Positions 23,362-34,982 of a stretch of 64,000 bases of DNA are shown here, in pieces; position 1 is the stretch's first letter, and each line of letters begins with the position of its first letter. The stretch is from Halisarca cf. caerulea (lineage: Eukaryota > Porifera > Demospongiae > Chondrillida > Halisarcidae), in the NCBI GenBank assembly GCA_963170055.1, contig CAUJGJ010000428.1, positions 20,001-84,000 on the forward strand. Reading direction: 5' to 3'. Under the pieces are notes generated by a model, which ran no database searches, was not told the DNA's origin, and worked only from the letters and a program-made list of their open reading frames with translations. A program made the position numbers and the translations under genes.

Positions 23362-25928
23362 ACACACACGTACACACACGTATAAACACACACACAAACA
23401 CACAATGTACTGTCCTACACATGAAGCTTGTGTAATCTCTCTTGATGTGTACCCTAATTTAATTTGATGTAGGACAAGAAACGTAATGGGAAGTTACCTC
23501 CTCTTGATTCAGAGGAAGCAATGTCTGCTGTGATGAATCAGGTACTTATCTCCTCACATGTCAGTATTGTACGTATATGCTACATTGAGGGAAGACTTTG
23601 CTATGTGTTTTTGAGAATTTTCACAATGTAAAAATGATGATCGCCTTTTGTATGTTTGCTTCTGTATTATTCCCTACTGTAGCCTCCAGGTTCTCCGCCG
23701 TTGTCCATTCTATCCTTTGAAGGAGGATTCCATGGTCGAACATTGGGGGCTTTATCATGTACACACTCAGCCACGATCCATAAGTTGGATATCCCATCAT
23801 TCGACTGGCCTATTGCTCCATTTCCTAAGCTGAAGTATCCCCTGGAGGAGAATGTAGACTATAACAAAAGAGAGGAAGAGAGGTGTCTTGAGAAGGTGAG
23901 GCTTGCACTCTAGAACTCTATCTCTTGTATTCATTATCTTCTCTCATGTATGGAGTGATAGTACTTTGTTTGGGGTCATTTGAGTTGCAGGTTCTTTAGT
24001 TAAATCTCGTTTGGTGGATTGTATATGCTGTAGAGTCCCTTCGCAGCTAATCTTAAAGGCCTTTCTTCTCTACATCAGAAGTCACTAAAAGCAGTCAATT
24101 TTCTATACAGAGAATGTTTCATGACACTAAACATTATTGGTCATAAGGTGTACCATACGTATATACCACAACAAGCTTTAAATTAAGTGTTTCTATTAAT
24201 TGCCAATTACCATATAATTTGAACATCCAATCAATTCACCATTGCAAACAATGTCTGCTGAAGGTGTGTGGGAAATCATTTATTAAACCTATTTCTTCAA
24301 ATAGAAGAAACGCAGCTACGTATTTACCTCATATATTATATACAGAAAAGGAGTGTTTGCACAATGAGATCTCAGTACATGTGTGCACTTTTACATTCAT
24401 GTCATGGTGCATGTGTCTTGTGACTGACCATGCCTACAGACAAGAATGAACTTCCTGCGTATACATACATACATACATACATGCCTGCTACATATTGTGC
24501 ATGTGAGCATTTGGTCATTTTACTAGGTTGAGTCATTAATAAAAACTTGGAATGACAAAGGAGAGTTTGTGGCTGGTGTCCTTGTGGAGCCCATTCAGGC
24601 TGAGGGAGGTGAGAATGCATGTGACTTCTAGTTCAGCACCTTTAACACAACATGGAGGTGTGTTGTCCCTCCTCTGCAGGTGATAACCATGCTTCTCCGG
24701 AGTTCTTCCGAAGTCTGCAGAAGATCTGTAAAGCGCATGATGCTGCCTTCATTGTTGACGAGGTTCAAACTGGAGGAGGAGCAACTGGAAAGATGTGGTA
24801 AGCAATTGATGAGCATTGTACCAATGCTTATATATATATAATATAATATATGCTAATATATTCTTGTTTGCATGGCTGCACAGTATGTTTGTCTATGTGT
24901 AAACGCAGAAGTCCCTTTGTTCAGGGCTCATGAGCACTGGGGATTGGATGAACCACCGACGTTTGTCACTTTTGCAAAGAAGATGCTGTCTGGCGGATTC
25001 TACCACACTGTCCAAGGAGCACCTTATTTCAAGCAAGTAAGTTTCAGAATCTTTTATCATGTGATGATAATATCATCACATGATGTTATCAGATGTTGCG
25101 TAATGTGCTGTTGTCTCGAAGTGTGTACATATCGTTCAGTGCACATGCCACATGTACTTTTTCTTATTTTTACAGAAGTTTGTTTACGAACATGATTTTC
25201 ACATTGTGTCTGTGTTTGCTCACACTTGCAATCTTTCCCATGTGATGCATACATGGTCGTATTCACACAAGCACATCGTGTGCTGTATCTCCTACTTGGT
25301 GATATGTTCTACTGTGGTTCATGATTTACCTGCGCATGTGTTCCATGCATGTAGTGCATCTGTCCATGTCATTTCTAGCCATATCGTATTTTCAACACTT
25401 GGATGGGAGACCCTTTGAAACTGGTCATGCTAGAAGAAATGATTAAGGTCATTAACGAAGACAATTTACTGCAAAATACAGAATCTACTGGAGAGCTTCT
25501 TCTTACTGGCTTAAAGGAGCTTCAGGTATGTACTGTATGTACGTATGTACATTAAATGACGAATTGAATCAATTGTTCTCGTGCAGAACGTGCTTAAACG
25601 ATGATTGTATTTCCTCAGGGTAAATACCCAAACCTCATTATGAATGCTCGTGGTGTTGGGATGTTCTGTGCAGTGGACAGCGCGGATGCCAAGACTAGAG
25701 ACAGCATTATCTCAGCGATGAGGAACAAGGGTGGGCATACTGTACACAGTCATTCGGTCTAGCCTGTACCAAGTATGTAAGTTCTTGGTCTTCTCTCTAT
25801 TTCTGGCAGGTGTGCAGTGCGGTGGCTGCTCTAAGGTCACCATTAGGCTAAGACCTGCTCTAGTGTTTCAACCAAGACATGTTGAGATCTATTTGAACAC
25901 CTTGGACAGTGTCCTGGGGTCCATGTGA
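18078..25928 (+). CDS. ABAT: 4-aminobutyrate aminotransferase, copy 2 (13 exons)
   Basis: This is a second intact mitochondrial GABA transaminase. Exons: 18078-18168, 21693-21802, 22522-22639, 22721-22770, 23105-23278, 23473-23541, 23683-23895, 24527-24608, 24680-24797, 24925-25036, 25379-25525, 25619-25730, 25810-25928. The phases match copy 1 exactly and give 504 aa. The leader [19 protein letters not shown] is a good mitochondrial presequence. CGSC (Cys164/167), [19 protein letters not shown] and FAKK (Lys361, likely PLP lysine) are present. At several places ([24 protein letters not shown]) it is closer to the human sequence as I remember it than copy 1 is. Intron 1 is 3.5 kb and filled with three different minisatellites. 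The gene is a tandem paralogue of copy 1 with TACO1 in between. Confidence 0.93.
18563..18624. repeat. (GATA)n microsatellite
   Basis: About 15 GATA units with one variant lie in ABAT copy 2 intron 1. Confidence 0.95.
19024..19240. mobile_element. MITE with ctgtccaaaatttttg ends
   Basis: Left end ggtataacctactgtccaaa and the reverse complement of the right end (ggtattaccgaactgtccaa) match over about 28 bp, enclosing about 160 bp. This is a clear inverted-repeat element in ABAT copy 2 intron 1. The family is not identified. Confidence 0.65.
19346..20518. repeat. 26 bp minisatellite, about 45 copies
   Basis: Tandem units with core actgcactgctgctcact, followed by a variable c(a/c/g)cttgtg segment, fill about 1.17 kb of ABAT copy 2 intron 1. 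The long open frame seen through it is a by-product of the repeat. Confidence 0.95.
20738..21160. repeat. 24/21 bp minisatellite
   Basis: Units alternate between a 24 bp form (tcacaatgtagtgggtgtgg core) and a 21 bp form with gggtcaagtccc, about 18 in all. They lie in ABAT copy 2 intron 1. Open frames on both strands here are periodic artefacts. Confidence 0.93.
21530..21650. repeat. 27 bp minisatellite, 4-5 copies
   Basis: Units contain gggaacgagactactggaag, with gagggca and ggggca variants alternating. The array ends about 45 bp upstream of ABAT copy 2 exon 2. Confidence 0.9.
22165..22375. mobile_element. MITE with gtgctaaattttcgagga ends
   Basis: The left end gtgctaaattttcgaggagc and right end gcttctcaaaaatttagtgc (followed by tatacagta) are inverted repeats of about 20 bp enclosing about 170 bp. 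It lies in ABAT copy 2 intron 2. Confidence 0.6.
23317..23358. repeat. (AC)n microsatellite
   Basis: A short AC tract in ABAT copy 2 intron 5, at the same intron position as the longer tract in copy 1. Confidence 0.9.
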
Positions 25929-27083
25929 AGACAGCTGCATGACCATACAGCATGCATCTCATGCGGAACTAGTACATTAATTTTGCAATTCACTTTGCTC
26001 ATGCATCATGCAATCTGCAGGTGTGCATGACTCAAATTTTCCTCATTCGTATACAGTTAGAAGATTTAATAATTATTGCTAGTACATTTCTCAGTATACT
26101 CATTGTACTTCGTCACAAGTATTGCATGGCGTACTTCACGTACATGCAGGCAGTCTTGTTATATATGTTTTCCATGATATGTGGTAAAATTTTTCAGCAT
26201 AGATAATAATAATAATTATAATATATATTATACATAATTATTACATATATTATACAGTACTTTTCATAATAAACTGGATGATCGATGAACAGCAGTCCAG
26301 CCAGCAGTTAAATAGTGCATGGGCAGTCAATGCTCAATAGGCGGTGCATGTAAGTAGGGGTCATGCAATGAACGGTCACTATANNNNNNNNNNNNNNNNN
26401 NNNNNNNNNNNNNNNNNNNNNNNNNNNNNNNNNNNNNNNNNNNNNNNNNNNNNNNNNNNNNNNNNNNNNNNNNNNNNNNNNNNNNNNNNNNNNNNNNNNN
26501 NNNNNNNNNNNNNNNNNNNNNNNNNNNNNNNNNNNNNNNNNNNNNNNNNNNNNNNNNNNNNNNNNNNNNNNNNNNNNNNNNNNGCTTCCAAGCGGTTGCC
26601 CTATATATAATTTGTTGAAAATTACATCATAAACATTGCACAAATTGAATTTTCTCCAAGTTTAATTCATGCAAGAAGTCCTCAATCAGAATTCTCTGCA
26701 GCTACGTAGCGCAAGGTGTTTTACTCGTGAAACTTATCCAGAAGTGTCCATTTGCACCGAAACTTCAACTGCTCGAAAGTTACCAGCGGCAACATAGCGA
26801 GCAGTATAGCTTTGTATTTGAAACAGCAATGTCTGCCCTACATATACGTACGCATACGTATATACATAATATTTTATATAATATTATGTTCAATTGTTAT
26901 GCATACAATATACTAACTACATATTATATACCATACACTTTAATTTCATATATTATTTCATTGTAAAGGTTTGAGTTCATTTAGTAGCTTTTTGCTCACC
27001 CAGAAATATGGCATGCATAATATAATAATATATACTACGTATAATATGCACAAACACGTTCATATTATGTATGTACTATTCTC

Positions 27084-27135
<52 letters not shown>

Positions 27136-27486
27136 CGTACAGTAGTTCTATAAACACACAAAGTGATTTCAGCTGCTTATTCATACACAATGCATACATA
27201 ATGGTATGCATCAAATTATTCAAGATATTGTACCAAACGTGCATGAAGGACAATATTTCAAGCCAGCACAAGTGCATAAACAAACACATGCATGTGTATG
27301 GATACTTTGGGAGTATTCTACTACCCATAATAAACACGCCATCATGTACTAACCCATGCACACGCCAGCCGGCACATACGTGCCTATTCAAAACTGAATA
27401 AACTTCATAATTCCAATTATACGACTTTGTGTAAGTTTGCCTAGACATATTCTCATGCACCTACGTATATATAGCACTTGTTACAG
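25929..27486. other. AT-rich intergenic region with assembly gap
   Basis: The region between ABAT copy 2 and the PUS1 3' end (the two genes converge) is AT-rich, with a (TA)n tract at about 27087-27130. A run of exactly 200 N fills 26384-26583. No gene was recognised. Confidence 0.6.
26384..26583. other. Assembly gap, 200 N
   Basis: 200 undetermined bases. The round number suggests a placeholder, so the true distance between the flanks is unknown. Confidence 0.97.
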
Positions 27487-28809
27487 TCAGTCAACTTCTT
27501 CGGACTGATGGGGTGCACCCGGTGGGAGCTGTGGTACAGATACGGTGTCAAAAAACAAATGCACATTTAAAGTAGCTAACCATTCGGTCATGGGAGAACA
27601 GTCTAGTTCAGCCTCGTGGATAACTCTGTAGATGTGTTTGCACTTGAAATCTCCTATCTCCTCTTCGCATGACAACCAATCCAGTTGCTCATGCATTCCA
27701 TCTTGTCCGAATTTCCTGTTGTATCGGTCGAAGTGAATGTTGTCCAAAATAAGATACAAGCCAGGAGCACGAGGTATGTCAATCTTCTCCCTCTCAAAAC
27801 TTTTAGAAATGATGTCCTCTCCGATATACCCACGGACAACCGCCAGCATGAGTCCAATCATTTTCCTGATCTGGTGAAGCATAAAGCTTTGACCTTTTAT
27901 CATGACGTTTATGTACTCTGTGTCATCGAGAAGAGTTGGCGTACCACACTGAAACGACATTATGTACCTCTTACAACTGGGATCATGTGGTTGTTTACCA
28001 GAAGTGAAATTGTGAAAATTGTGTGTACCGCAGTACTTCTGGAGAACAGAATCTACAGTAGTAATGACTTCTTGGCTAATGCGGAATTTTCTACTCATTA
28101 CTTTCAAATCAGAACAAAAAGCATATGTTGGCAAAAAGTATTCATAAGTGCGAGAATTGCACCAATCTTTACTATTGAAACTACGAGTTGTTCGGAAAAG
28201 CTTCATTACACGGATTTGTGGAGGAAGATGAGAGTTCACTGCACTAATCATGGAAGCTTTGGGTACCATTTTCAAGGACACAAGTTGCCGAGCAGCAGAC
28301 ACACCCTTGTCAGTTCTAGCACAACGTTGAAATTTAAGCTTTCCCAAATTATCCCTCATCTGTTCATTGATAGCACTGGCCTTGTACAGGGCTTGGATCA
28401 AGTCCTCCTCAATCGTGTCCACTCCAGGGTTACGCTGCATTCCTTTATAGTCTTTGCCACAAAAGGAAATTAAAAGAGCACATTTTCTCTTGTGAAATTT
28501 AGCATCAGCACCTCGATCCTCTCCTGGATTGACACATTCCTCACCAGATTCCTCAGAGCCATGTTCAGAAGACACTACTTTCTGCCGCTTGGCCACCGGC
28601 TCTTCATCGCCTTCCTCCGTTGGTTTTTCAGACTCTAGGCATGGTTTGTCGGACTCTAGGCATGATGATGATGTTGAGAATTTGCTCATATTGCGATTTA
28701 AGCTTAACTTTCGTAGCTCATGTACGCTGGTTCCCCATAGCAAAGTTCTCAGCCTCGACACGTTCCACATGTACGCGAAGGGGAAATCCGAGACGCGAAG
28801 GGCGTACAC
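27487..28809 (-). CDS. PUS1: tRNA pseudouridine synthase 1 (single exon)
   Basis: This TruA-family enzyme converts specific uridines to pseudouridine in nuclear and mitochondrial tRNAs and other RNAs. The frame is an uninterrupted 440 aa (human about 427). Motifs in order: KRKCALLISFCGKDYKGMQR (about 107-126), CARTDKGVSA with catalytic Asp167, SHLPPQIRV, FNSKDWCNSRTYEYFLPTYA, GTHNFHNFTS, GQSFMLHQIRKMIGLM and APGLYLILDNIHF. The first 40 residues are Arg/Leu-rich and could target mitochondria; Met41 could start a nuclear form. Residues 62-100 are acidic with an AKRQK basic patch. It is intronless, unlike its neighbours. Its ATG is 209 bp from the ATG of the divergent receptor gene. Confidence 0.95.
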   Translation of the reverse strand: MYALRVSDFPFAYMWNVSRLRTLLWGTSVHELRKLSLNRNMSKFSTSSSCLESDKPCLESEKPTEEGDEEPVAKRQKVVSSEHGSEESGEECVNPGEDRGADAKFHKRKCALLISFCGKDYKGMQRNPGVDTIEEDLIQALYKASAINEQMRDNLGKLKFQRCARTDKGVSAARQLVSLKMVPKASMISAVNSHLPPQIRVMKLFRTTRSFNSKDWCNSRTYEYFLPTYAFCSDLKVMSRKFRISQEVITTVDSVLQKYCGTHNFHNFTSGKQPHDPSCKRYIMSFQCGTPTLLDDTEYINVMIKGQSFMLHQIRKMIGLMLAVVRGYIGEDIISKSFEREKIDIPRAPGLYLILDNIHFDRYNRKFGQDGMHEQLDWLSCEEEIGDFKCKHIYRVIHEAELDCSPMTEWLATLNVHLFFDTVSVPQLPPGAPHQSEEVD

Positions 28810-29018
28810 CAGGCTGTGACGTCATTCCACATGACTGAGAGGAGAAAACAAGACAGAAGACTCGAGTAGATCTAGAGTCTTAGTAACACCTCTTCACTCG
28901 TCACGGACCCAGAAGGATAGGAGTGAGCAAGAATCGTTACTGGGCAAGAGTACCCTAAACCCGTATTTCTCGAGAATCCTTCACTGATTCAGTTATAACG
29001 CTCTCAACTTGTCCGAGC
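28810..29018. promoter_or_regulatory. Divergent PUS1-receptor promoter region
   Basis: 209 bp separate two start codons on opposite strands. The sequence contains several CG dinucleotides and no obvious TATA box, consistent with a bidirectional promoter. Confidence 0.5.
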
Positions 29019-29233
29019 ATGTCTCTAAATTTTGTCGTCTTCCTTGTGTGCGTCAGTGTTATTGGTGATGTTCAAGCTATAGACGACAGTATGGGCTGTC
29101 GTCACTTGACCAACTTGTTAGAAGATCTCCCTCACAGGATAAAAACAGTCCAGTTCAACGGTACGTTGTTAAAACCGACACTCGTACACGTTGTCTGCTT
29201 ATCTGTAGTCTTTGAGAGGTATTGATCACACGT

Positions 29234-29313
<80 letters not shown>

Positions 29314-30729
29314 TGTTCAGTATTCCAGCTTGACGTAGACTTTTTTCTCTCCAGGCGATGATGTGGAACAGTTGGTTGTGAATGTGTCTTGCATGTCAGA
29401 TCCTACGGATTCTTCAGCTGTTAGCTGGTGCTGGTTGTTCAATGACGCACGTTGTTCTTGTAATGAGACCAATACTGCGTATGCCGGCTCTTCTATTAAG
29501 TGGCAAATCCCATCATCTGAGCAACCTCGCTATGATGGGACTGTACTAGGCTGCTTCAGAAGTACGCGCCTTATCGAAGCTTTCTATGCAAGTGGAATAG
29601 GTTCGTTTGAATGTTTTGTTTGTGGTGTCGTGTGTGATGTGGTGTGTTTATAGTCATTTCCACAGCTCTTGAGGAGATTTTCTATCCTTATGTATGAGTC
29701 AGCAGTATCAGTAATTATGTTTCTTATCTACATACGTCTGTACATACGTATGTATGTTGTGTGGCGAGACATATGTACATACTAAGTTTTGTCTTTTTAT
29801 TGCATGTTTGGTAGTTGTCGTGTTTAGACCTTGTGGGAATGTGCCATTGTAACATTGTGTGAACTAGCATGTGGGAGTGTCATTCATGTTCTGGTACTGC
29901 AGAACATGATACCTATTGAGTTGTACGTGCTGTACATTCTGTAGCAGATGCTGTTTGCGGCTATGTATGTATATCGGGCTTGTGTGCAATGCTGTTCCTC
30001 CTATTCTGTATAATACATGCTCCCTACTTATACGCAGCAATGACAAATACTGGTAGTGATGAACAAAGGCCCGTAGTGATCGGAGTGTCCATTACCTTAG
30101 GACTGGTGACCACTTTTTTATTCATTGCTCCTTGTTTTGCTTTGTCCTACTGGTCATCAAGGCAAGCTACTCGTCCCAGGCCAGGACTGCCACACTCCAA
30201 AAGGTGAGGTTGCGGATATCAGGCTGTTTATATTTTTAAATCCATTTCTGGGAATTTGGCTCATTTCTTATGGTTTTCAAATGATCCGTTTCTCTTCCAG
30301 GGGCTCACGGTTGTCTAGCATTGGTTTCCATACTGTAAGAACCATCAAAGAACAGAACATAGAGCGGATAACAACCTTAGGTATGATCAACACATACTGC
30401 ACATACGTAAGTGCATACATTTGTAACAATGTGTACATGTGCATATACGTACGTAAGTGAAGTTTGTGCACTGTGCATATCGGAAGCCCTGTTCACCTTG
30501 AGTGGACATACGTACGTATATACTCACATTTGCCACTTGCCATTTTGTTCTTGCTAATGTGCACAGTCAATTGTGGATTTCTTCCACTTGCTCACAGGTA
30601 AAGGAGGATTTGGTGGTGACATTTGTAAAGCAAAGGTTAAAGATATCACACCGAGTGATCCAAAGAAGATATTTGCTTGTGTCAAAATATATGAAGGTGC
30701 ACATGCACAAACACATGCACACACACACG

Positions 30730-30798
<69 letters not shown>

Positions 30799-32937
30799 AC
30801 ACAAGGAAGAAAATCATAGGTGTACATATGAGAGTAATTTCTAGTGTTACAGTCACGTCAAGTGTATGCATCTGCAACTACGTACATAAGTACATAGATT
30901 TGTGATCAGTGTGTCTCTCTGTCATACGTGCGTACATGATTATTTGGAAAACTGCTATGTACGTAGGTATTCATTTTAAAGGCCATTTTGTGTGAAATGT
31001 TGTGATTTGTTCCTTGCTTCCTAGCATGTCCCACAATTATGTGCTTACCAGCCATGACTGTTTGTGCAGTCTACTTAGCATGTGTGTGGTGCGAAGAATA
31101 ATATTCGGCACTAGCACCACACACATTCCAAGTGAACACTAATGGAGTTTCCGTGTAGGTACTCCACTTGCCATTGCTGGGATTCTCTTGTTTCTTCGAG
31201 ATTCATTTTATTTGATTGCATTTCCTATTTTTGTTTAATAGGCAATTTTGACAGGACCACTATTCAGCAACAAATTGATTTCAGGAAGAATTTGAAATCT
31301 CATGAGAATTTGACTAATTTCTTGGGATGTTTTATTGGCGGCAAAAAAAGTATGTACACATATTGTGTTTGTGTACACAGAACATGTGTTTTGTATGAAT
31401 TTTGAGTGATTCTGTTCACTGTTTTGGAGCTGCAGTGGTTTGTTCCGTACCCTTTACACACTCATAAGTACACAGATACGTACTCGTGTGCTACGCTGTG
31501 TGTTATGGCATGAGGTGGTTGTCCCTTCCAGTGATCTTGGTTGTTGAGTTGGGCTGGTATGGGAGCCTCCTGCCCTTCCTGGAGGAGAAGAGCAGAGCCA
31601 TCTACTTGAACACAGATACAACTTGGAATAAACTAGGAGACTTTGATGACATTCACGAGAGGACAGCTCATGTTGACTGTGAAACAAATGGTTTAGAGTC
31701 CATTATTTCCAGTGAAGACTACCAGAGAGCATTCCTGGGTCCCATGCGTGAACGCTTGTCCGAGGATAACATGCTCATCTTTGCCCTGCAGATTGCACTG
31801 GCTTTAGAACACTTGAGCAAATGTGCTGTAAGTGCAACATTATACTACATATACGTACTGTATGTATGTACGTACGTAACTACATACAATTTGCACTACA
31901 TACATACAACTCAGTATAGTAGGTTCCATCCCCTCACAACCCTTACCATGTGCTTCTTTACGCAATCTTAGGACATTAATGTGTACAATATACGTACGTA
32001 CTTACATATGCTCCTCGAAACAGTATACGTACATATTTGGTACTCTTGTGTGTGTCCGTTTCCACCTAGTGTTTTGCTTATATGATTTTTGTTTGCAGTG
32101 CATTTCTACAGTACATACTCTTCTCTCCTCTTGTAGTGTGTACACAAAGGACTAACGTGTGAATCAGTCTACATAGCAAGTAATTTTGGTTTGAAGGTTG
32201 GAGGATTTGATGCTGACATGGACCAACCCGTGCATGTCAATGAGGTAAGGTATTTTCTTGGAACGATAGAAGTCATGAACGTTATATGACTTTCATTGCA
32301 TGTGTGTAGATGACTGATGGTCCACTGCTGCAGAAGAAAACAGCCTCTGTGGGTTCTTGTGCTTTTATCATGTTGAGTATACTTGCATATTTGTGACTGA
32401 GCTATGCTATGGAAACTTGTTTTCTAGTAACGATTTTGAGACACCATTGTTGGTGCTTACTTGTGTACATAAGTAACACATGTACATATGTACCTGTTGT
32501 ACCCATTTCATGTGTGTGAGAGTGTCGTGTGGTGCATTATTTTGAGTTTGTTGTGTGTGTGCATAGGTAATAGTGTGCTGCTCGAAAGTGTATGTACTAG
32601 TGAAGACGAGACTCCTACTTTCCAGCAATATTGTAGAAATACATGTACTATCGTGTTATGTACCTGGTTTGTTCTGTAGAATCGTCTACTTGCAAAATGG
32701 TCACCTCCTGAGGCAATTGAATCATTGAATTTCTCTCAAAGCAGTGACGTGTGAGTGGTGCATTCTGTGAACAGCCAATTAAATTTTATTCCTTGTGATT
32801 ATTGCACAACCCCATCTTGTTCACACGTAGCTGGTCTTTTGGTATGACGATTTGGGAACTAGCCTCATATGGTAAGCAGATCTAGGTACTTGTGCAAATC
32901 AGCACAGGTCACATTATTACACACACTCGACACATGT

Positions 32938-32999
<62 letters not shown>

Positions 33000-33930
33000 T
33001 ATACATCCATGTGTATGAGTGTTTATGTACGTTTGTATTAATTTGAAATACGTACTTACGTACATAAGTTTGTAGTCACCATTTCCAATTCAGTGCTGAA
33101 TGCCTGCAATGAGTAATTTGTTAATTGAGTTTTACCACAATGGTCTTCTAGAAGTAATGGGGCTTTTACCACTTTCTTATTATGTACGTATATGTTTGTA
33201 TATGTTTCAGTCAGTACTCGATAGAGTATTGCACACTGAATGTATCACCTGAACTACCTGATCTTTGATGTCTTAATGCCAAGAGATGAAGTCATGTTAT
33301 ATACATGCATGCGTGAAACACATGAAAAATTGTAGTAGTGGATTCCTCTTACTTGCTTCACTTCAGCACCTCATTGCAATGCTCTTGTTTCACTTGTAGT
33401 TGTTCTGTATTGCTGTGTGTCTAAGTACGTCACGTATGTACACCGTAACTCACAAAGACATCCCTGACTTGTCCCTGCATACCTCCGTAGGCTGTGTCCC
33501 GTGGGAGGACTTGAGACTGAATGGTTTGGTTAAGCACCTCAATGAGGGTGCTGTGCCAGCCCAGCCAAACGGTTGCTCAGATACCTTGTGAGTGATGTTT
33601 TTTTTTTTGGATTGAAACAAGTCGAAGGTTCGTTTTATTATCCTTACTGATCTTCAGGTATGCTGTAATGAAGAAATGCTGGGTGAAGGATGCAGATGAT
33701 CGTCCTGGAATCAATACTATTGCTCGTGATCTGAAGAGGCTTGTACGTGTCGACTCTGAGCCACCAGTAAGTTTGAACATATCAAGTTATGTACTTGCAC
33801 CACTAAACTCACACACTTTCCCTTTTACTCTCAGATGGGTCATGACAAGCGGAGGAGATCAACCCTACCAATGATCGATTCCAGCCTCACTACAGTGCAC
33901 GAGGAGGAAGACAATGTGTCCATCAACTAA
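29019..33930 (+). CDS. Receptor tyrosine kinase-like protein, predicted pseudokinase (13 exons)
   Basis: Exons: 29019-29160, 29355-29600, 30038-30203, 30301-30380, 30598-30696, 31242-31349, 31532-31827, 32137-32244, 32680-32750, 32831-32871, 33491-33587, 33658-33766, 33835-33930; phases agree, giving 552 aa. There is a signal peptide (1-20) and a small extracellular part with an Ig-like look (VNVSCMSD...VSWCWLF...VLGCF). One membrane segment spans about 142-166. The kinase-like domain has GKGGFGG (about 211), ACVKIY (Lys near 239), WSPPE, SDVWSFGMTIWELASYG and KKCW...DRPG, as in receptor tyrosine kinases. The catalytic HRDLAARN is HKGLTCES (382-389) and DFG is GFD (402-404), so both catalytic aspartates are replaced and phosphotransfer is unlikely. 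The tail is short and Ser/Glu-rich. The family is a divergent RTK with no clear orthologue that I recognise. Confidence 0.85.
29233..29311. repeat. (AC)n microsatellite
   Basis: A pure AC tract between exons 1 and 2 of the receptor gene. Confidence 0.95.
30720..30802. repeat. (AC)n/(GC)n microsatellite
   Basis: An AC tract with a short CGCGCG block starts about 25 bp after the donor of receptor exon 5. Confidence 0.95.
32937..32998. repeat. (TG)n microsatellite
   Basis: A TG tract in receptor intron 10. Confidence 0.95.
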
Positions 33931-34595
33931 CCAAACTACTACTCTAATCTACCGTCTCATTCCTTCCTACTCACCCCAAATTGTTATGTACGTATTTTAG
34001 TTCCCACTTTCCTTTATGTTAAGTAGAGTTGTAAGCACTCCTTCAGCTGCTATATTATACCAATCATACCAGTCAGTGTTACTGTACATTTGGCTCACAT
34101 TGTAATGATAATTATTATGGGTGTCTATATCCTGTTTTATGGTAATCCATGCGTTATGCATATGTGCATTAGATCTGTGTATCTTTACATACATGGTATG
34201 GTTGTGCATATATATACATACATACGTAGGTCGGTCTTACGTAACTGCATGGTAGAATACATAATATAAATTGTGAACCCATAGTGTGCATACATGCATG
34301 TACATGTACAATGTCATATTGTTTTAGATATGCATTTTTATTATGTATAATGCATGTGTGTGAGTGTGTGTGTGTATACGGGCGTGTGTGGGTGTGCGTG
34401 CGTGCGTGCGTGCATATGCGTACGTGCATGCGTGTGTGTGTGTGCGTGTGCGTGTGTATGTGTGTGACAGAAGTGTGGCCTGCCTCACTGAGGGCAGTTC
34501 TGTAGCACATACCTGGTGTGAAAGGCATGCAATTTCTAGCGTATGATCCAGACCTGCAGGTCTCCACAGGATATTGATACCGACTATACTAAATA

Positions 34596-34700
34596 TACCA
34601 ACACACCAACTATCAAGCCAATGCAGCATGCATGGTCAATGGGAAAACATTGACCATGCATGCATGCAGTATATGGCTTGATAGTTGGTATAGGTATATA
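34596..34700. repeat. Hairpin-forming inverted repeat
   Basis: The arms accaactatcaagcca...gcatgcatggtcaatg and their reverse complement flank a GGAAAA loop at about 34641-34646, with small mismatches. The arms extend outward through tatacca words. It looks like a foldback MITE. No target duplication was found. Confidence 0.65.
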
Positions 34701-34722
34701 CTGTTTGACATTACATTTTTGT

Positions 34723-34860
34723 GTGTGTTTGTGCATTTGTGTGTGGGTGTGGGTGTGGGTATGTGTGTGTTTGTGTATGTGTGTGTGTACATGTGTGTGT
34801 TAATGCGTTTGTGGGTGTGTTTGTGTGTGTGTGTGTGTGTGTGTACGTGTGTGTGTGTGT

Positions 34861-34922
<62 letters not shown>

Positions 34923-34960
34923 CTTCGTGTGTGTGTGTGTTTGTGTGTTTGTTTGTTTGT
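34723..34960. repeat. Compound (TG)n tract
   Basis: TG repeats with GTGGGTGT and ACGTGTG interruptions directly precede the LINE remnant. Confidence 0.93.
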
Positions 34961-34982
34961 GTGGTTATAGTTTCCAACATCG

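Larger units (their letters stand above)
33931..34980. other. Intergenic region downstream of the receptor gene
   Basis: AT-rich at first, then TG-rich compound repeats (34350-34465 and 34723-34960) separated by a long inverted repeat at 34596-34700. No gene was recognised. Confidence 0.5.

Noticed and set aside
27685..28473. 262 aa plus-strand ORF
   Set aside because: Antisense shadow of the PUS1 coding exon; no family resemblance.
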